Below, in pieces: positions 61,011 through 64,000 of a DNA stretch of 64,000 nt. The translations under genes and the position numbers were made by a program. Source of the DNA: Campylobacter ureolyticus (GTDB lineage Bacteria; Campylobacterota; Campylobacteria; Campylobacterales; Campylobacteraceae); contig NZ_CP053832.1 of the NCBI RefSeq assembly GCF_013372225.1, positions 806,001 through 870,000 on the forward strand, read 5' to 3'. Every line of letters starts with the position of its first letter. Positions within the stretch are counted from its first letter, which is position 1. The notes under the pieces were generated by a model that was not told the DNA's origin, did no database searches, and saw only the letters and a program-made list of their open reading frames with translations.

Positions 61011-63233
61011 ATTTTAAGAGAGATTATTTTTATTATTCTAGCGGCTTTATCAGTTTTTTTAGAAATTTCAACTATTTCTTTAAATCATCACATGGTAGGT
61101 AGTTTAGGGGCTTTTTTAGGAAAGTATAATATCTATATTTTTGGATATTTTGCCTATATTTATCCAATTGTATTAATTATTCTCATTTATTTTTCTTTTA
61201 AAAACATTAAAAATTTTACGGCAAGATTAGTTGAGCTAGTTAGTGGTTTAATTTTGCTATTTTTTACTGTTTTAATAGCTCAAGCAACTATTTTTTCTAC
61301 AAATAAAGGATTCATTGGTGAAACAATAGTTATCTCTTTAAAAGATATGATTGGAAGTGCTGGAATGTGGGTTTTTATAGTAATGATGTTTGTTTTATCA
61401 CTTGTTTTAATATTTGAAGAAAAAATAACAATTATTATTAAAAAATCGTTCATAACTCCAAAAAAACATCTAGGAATTATGATAAACTCAAAACAAGAAA
61501 ATGATGAAACTATAGATGATATAGACAGACCAAAAGAAAATGAATTTTCAGAAAAAGACAATCAAGAAATAGATTTAACTTTAGAAAAAGAAGATGGCAA
61601 AATAACAAAAGAAAATTCTGCTTCAGACAAGATGAAACAAGCAAATGAAAAAGAAAAGACTTTAAATTTAGAGCCTATAAATTTAAAAACCACTATCTTA
61701 GAATCAGAAATTTCAAGTGAAAATAAAAATATTGCAAAAAAACCTAAAAATTTAAACAAGGTTGAACACTTAAAAGAAGTTGCTGAAAATAAAAAATTAT
61801 TAGATCAATTAGACAAAGGCGAAAGTGTTAAAGTAGTTGATTTCAAACTTCCAAGTTTGGATTTTTTAAACGATCCTCCAAAAATATCAAAAAATGTAGA
61901 TGAAGAAGAAATCGATCAAAAAATTTATGATCTTCTTGATAAACTTAGAAGATTTAAAATAGATGGTGATGTTGTCAGAACATACTCAGGTCCAGTTGTT
62001 ACAACTTTTGAGTTTAGACCAGCTGCAAATGTAAAAGTTAGTAAAATTTTAAATTTAGAAGATGATTTGGCAATGGCCTTAAAGGCAAAAACTATAAGAA
62101 TTCAAGCTCCAATTCCAGGAAAAGATGTAGTTGGCATTGAAATTCCAAATAAAAATATTGAAACTATTTATTTAAAAGAAATTTTACAAAGTGAAATTTT
62201 TAAAAAAGCTTCAAGCCCTCTTACTATTGCACTTGGTAAAGATATAGTTGGGCAGCCTTTTATAACAGATCTTAAAAAACTTCCTCATTTACTAATTGCA
62301 GGAACTACTGGAAGTGGAAAAAGTGTAGGTATAAATTCAATGCTTTTAAGTTTGCTTTATAAAAACTCACCAAAAACTTTAAGGCTAATTATGATAGATC
62401 CAAAAATGCTAGAATTTAGCATCTATAATGATATACCACATCTTTTAACTCCTGTTATAACAGATTCAAAAAAAGCATTAATTGCTTTATCAAATTTAGT
62501 AAGTGAAATGGAAAGACGATATAAAATTATGGCACAAACTAGTACTAAAAATATAGAAAACTACAACCAAAAAGCCATTAAAAATAATTTTGAAACTTTT
62601 CCTTATATAGTTGTTATAATAGATGAGTTAGCGGATTTGATGATGACAAGTGGCAAGGATGTTGAGTTTTACATTGCTAGGCTGGCTCAAATGGCAAGAG
62701 CAAGTGGAATTCACCTAATAGTTGCAACACAACGTCCAAGCGTGAATGTTGTAACAGGTTTAATTAAAGCAAATCTTCCTTCAAGAATTAGCTTTAGAGT
62801 AGGGCAAAAAATAGATAGTAAAGTTATTTTAGATCAAATGGGAGCTGATAGTTTATTAGGGCGAGGGGATATGCTTTTTACTCCTCCATCAAACACTGGA
62901 CTTATTAGACTTCATGCACCTTTTGCAACTGAAGAAGAAATTTTAAAAGTAGTAGAGTTTTTGAAATCCCAAGGTCCAGCTATTTATGATGATAAGTTTT
63001 TAGAAGAAACCAGTAGTGAAGAAGACAAACAAAATATTGATGATATTGAACTTGATGAACTCTATGAAGAAGCAAAAGAGATAATTCTAACAGATGAAAA
63101 AACTTCTATTAGCTATCTTCAAAGAAGACTTAAAATAGGCTATAACAGAGCAGCGACTATTATTGAACAGCTCGAAGCCATGGGAGTTTTAAGTGAAGTA
63201 AATGCTAAGGGTCAAAGAGATATTATAAGGTGA
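61011..63233 (+). CDS. ftsK: DNA translocase FtsK (probable ATT start)
   Basis: FtsK couples chromosome dimer resolution to septation. Four N-terminal spans and an acidic linker (~160-260) precede the motor: ARRFKIDG-like alpha domain (KLRRFKIDGDVVRTYSGP), Walker A LIAGTTGSGKSVGINSML, Walker B YIVVIIDELADLMM, HLIVATQRPSVNVVTG and a C-terminal gamma winged helix (ISYLQRRLKIGYNRAATIIEQLE). The first ATG is at 61092, but the frame is open upstream and encodes the first span (EIIFIILAALSVFLEIS). An RBS (AAAAGG) stands ~9 bases before ATT 61011, which would give 740 aa. Confidence 0.88.
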   Translation: MLREIIFIILAALSVFLEISTISLNHHMVGSLGAFLGKYNIYIFGYFAYIYPIVLIILIYFSFKNIKNFTARLVELVSGLILLFFTVLIAQATIFSTNKGFIGETIVISLKDMIGSAGMWVFIVMMFVLSLVLIFEEKITIIIKKSFITPKKHLGIMINSKQENDETIDDIDRPKENEFSEKDNQEIDLTLEKEDGKITKENSASDKMKQANEKEKTLNLEPINLKTTILESEISSENKNIAKKPKNLNKVEHLKEVAENKKLLDQLDKGESVKVVDFKLPSLDFLNDPPKISKNVDEEEIDQKIYDLLDKLRRFKIDGDVVRTYSGPVVTTFEFRPAANVKVSKILNLEDDLAMALKAKTIRIQAPIPGKDVVGIEIPNKNIETIYLKEILQSEIFKKASSPLTIALGKDIVGQPFITDLKKLPHLLIAGTTGSGKSVGINSMLLSLLYKNSPKTLRLIMIDPKMLEFSIYNDIPHLLTPVITDSKKALIALSNLVSEMERRYKIMAQTSTKNIENYNQKAIKNNFETFPYIVVIIDELADLMMTSGKDVEFYIARLAQMARASGIHLIVATQRPSVNVVTGLIKANLPSRISFRVGQKIDSKVILDQMGADSLLGRGDMLFTPPSNTGLIRLHAPFATEEEILKVVEFLKSQGPAIYDDKFLEETSSEEDKQNIDDIELDELYEEAKEIILTDEKTSISYLQRRLKIGYNRAATIIEQLEAMGVLSEVNAKGQRDIIR

Positions 63234-63237
63234 GATT

Positions 63238-64000
63238 TTGAAATCTGATAAAATTTTATTTTTTATAGCATCTTTTTTAATTGCAATAGGCATTATATTT
63301 TCACTTTCTCTTGGTGTTTTTAGTGTTTTACTTTATGATTATGACAATACACATTTTTTTATCAGACAGCTTAGTATAGGAGTCATAAGTATTTTTTTAA
63401 TGTGGGCTTTATCTAGACTTAATCCTGAAAAAATTTTAACCTTTGTTTGTATTTATATATTTTTTTTAGCGATGTTTCTTTTAATGCTTGCTATGCCTTT
63501 TATGCCTTCATCGTTAGTTAAAGAAATAAATGGAGCAGCTAGATGGATAAAACTACCTGGTTTTTCCTTTGCTCCAATTGAGTTTTTTAAGATAGGATTT
63601 ATATATTTTTTAGCTTGGAGCTTTACTAGAAAAATAGATGGAGTTAAAAAACCTTTTTGGGATGAATTTTGGATATTAGTTCCATATGCTATTGTTTTTT
63701 TCTTTATTATTATGCTTGTTGCTATATATCAAAATGACCTTGGGCAAATTGTTGTTTTAGGTTTAGTTTTATTTCTAATGATTGTATTAGCTGGAATTAG
63801 TAAAAAAATGTTTTTTTCATCTTTTAGTTTTTTTATTATTATTATTATATGTATTATAAAATTTAGTGGCCATAGAATAAATAGGATATACTCATGGTTA
63901 GCTGGAATAAAAGATATACTTGCTCCAATTTTGCCTGATAAAATTGCAAATAGTATTTTTTCTGATGATGCTCAAGCCCCATACCAAATTTCACACTCGT
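63238..64000 (+). CDS. ftsW: Cell-division lipid II polymerase FtsW, 5' part (cut by window end)
   Basis: A TTG start at 63238 with AAGGTGAG upstream opens a frame that is unbroken to the window end (254 codons). It is a SEDS protein: hydrophobic spans plus the family stretches NGAARWIKLPGFSFAPIEFFKIGF and QNDLGQIVVLGLVLFLMIVLAG, then the conserved PYQISHS near the edge. FtsW polymerises septal glycan with a class B PBP. RodA is the alternative; the SEDS family is certain, and FtsW is favoured by the adjacent ftsK. Confidence 0.88.
   Translation, partial: MKSDKILFFIASFLIAIGIIFSLSLGVFSVLLYDYDNTHFFIRQLSIGVISIFLMWALSRLNPEKILTFVCIYIFFLAMFLLMLAMPFMPSSLVKEINGAARWIKLPGFSFAPIEFFKIGFIYFLAWSFTRKIDGVKKPFWDEFWILVPYAIVFFFIIMLVAIYQNDLGQIVVLGLVLFLMIVLAGISKKMFFSSFSFFIIIIICIIKFSGHRINRIYSWLAGIKDILAPILPDKIANSIFSDDAQAPYQISHS

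Overview
The window is low-GC DNA (roughly 30 percent by eye) with compact, often overlapping genes. Its gene content and order fit a non-thermophilic Campylobacter (class Epsilonproteobacteria / phylum Campylobacterota): the truA - LptF/G permease - prepilin peptidase - uppS - coaBC - glmU block, the HslV type whose precursor starts MFEATT, and the Cts-type DNA-uptake cluster. The species cannot be fixed from the sequence alone.

Layout. (1) 1-4134: end of metG, a Mur-ligase-like unknown, a DedA protein, a PEB1-like amino-acid binding protein and a MetQ-type binding protein. (2) 4290-14854: a 10.26-kb filamentous phage (inovirus) prophage inserted in the initiator tRNA-fMet gene. It sits beside the remnant of an older relative and is bounded by 42-bp direct repeats (4524-4565 and 14780-14821). 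It carries a toxin-antitoxin pair, a secreted protein, a repressor with an operator array, an ssDNA-binding-type protein, major coat (pVIII-like), small membrane proteins, pIII-, pVI-, pI/Zot- and pIV-like genes, a rolling-circle Rep and a tyrosine integrase. pIII, pIV and int are each broken by what looks like one missing A, and pIV also has a nonsense codon, so the prophage looks unable to assemble although zot and rep are intact. (3) 14866-23020: tRNA-Gln, a UvrD-like helicase and a housekeeping minus-strand operon. (4) 23107-30204: an accessory island with a WYL regulator, a divergent operon of a tandem-AAA+ ATPase and two DUF262 (GmrS-like) proteins, only the second with a DUF1524 HNH nuclease domain, and a convergent pair of a macro-domain protein and an unknown 207-aa protein. 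This has the look of a defence or conflict module, and I do not recognise the full combination.

(5) 30318-34332: a DMT exporter and a MacAB efflux pair. (6) 34404-44913: a Wzx/Wzy-type surface polysaccharide locus (phosphohexomutase, Wzz-like, Wzx, three glycosyltransferases, UDP-GlcNAc 2-epimerase, EpsG-like polymerase, initiating sugar transferase), with a decayed pyruvyltransferase in the middle. (7) 45047-51523: UPF0316, lptB, tsaE, an S4 protein, argG, rplI, hslVU and era. (8) 51600-60920: an eight-gene type II secretion / type IV pilus-like cluster matching the Campylobacter transformation system (GspL/PilMN-like, PilO-PilP-like, secretin, CtsP-like ATPase, two accessory proteins, CtsE, CtsF). 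The prepilin peptidase it would need is at 19092-19868. (9) 61011-64000: ftsK, probably starting at ATT, and the 5' part of ftsW.

Three leads stand out: the WYL/AAA/DUF262/macro island, the decaying Zot inovirus with its operator array and origin-like hairpins, and the PilO-PilP fusion at a G6 run. No CRISPR array, rRNA or insertion sequence was seen.
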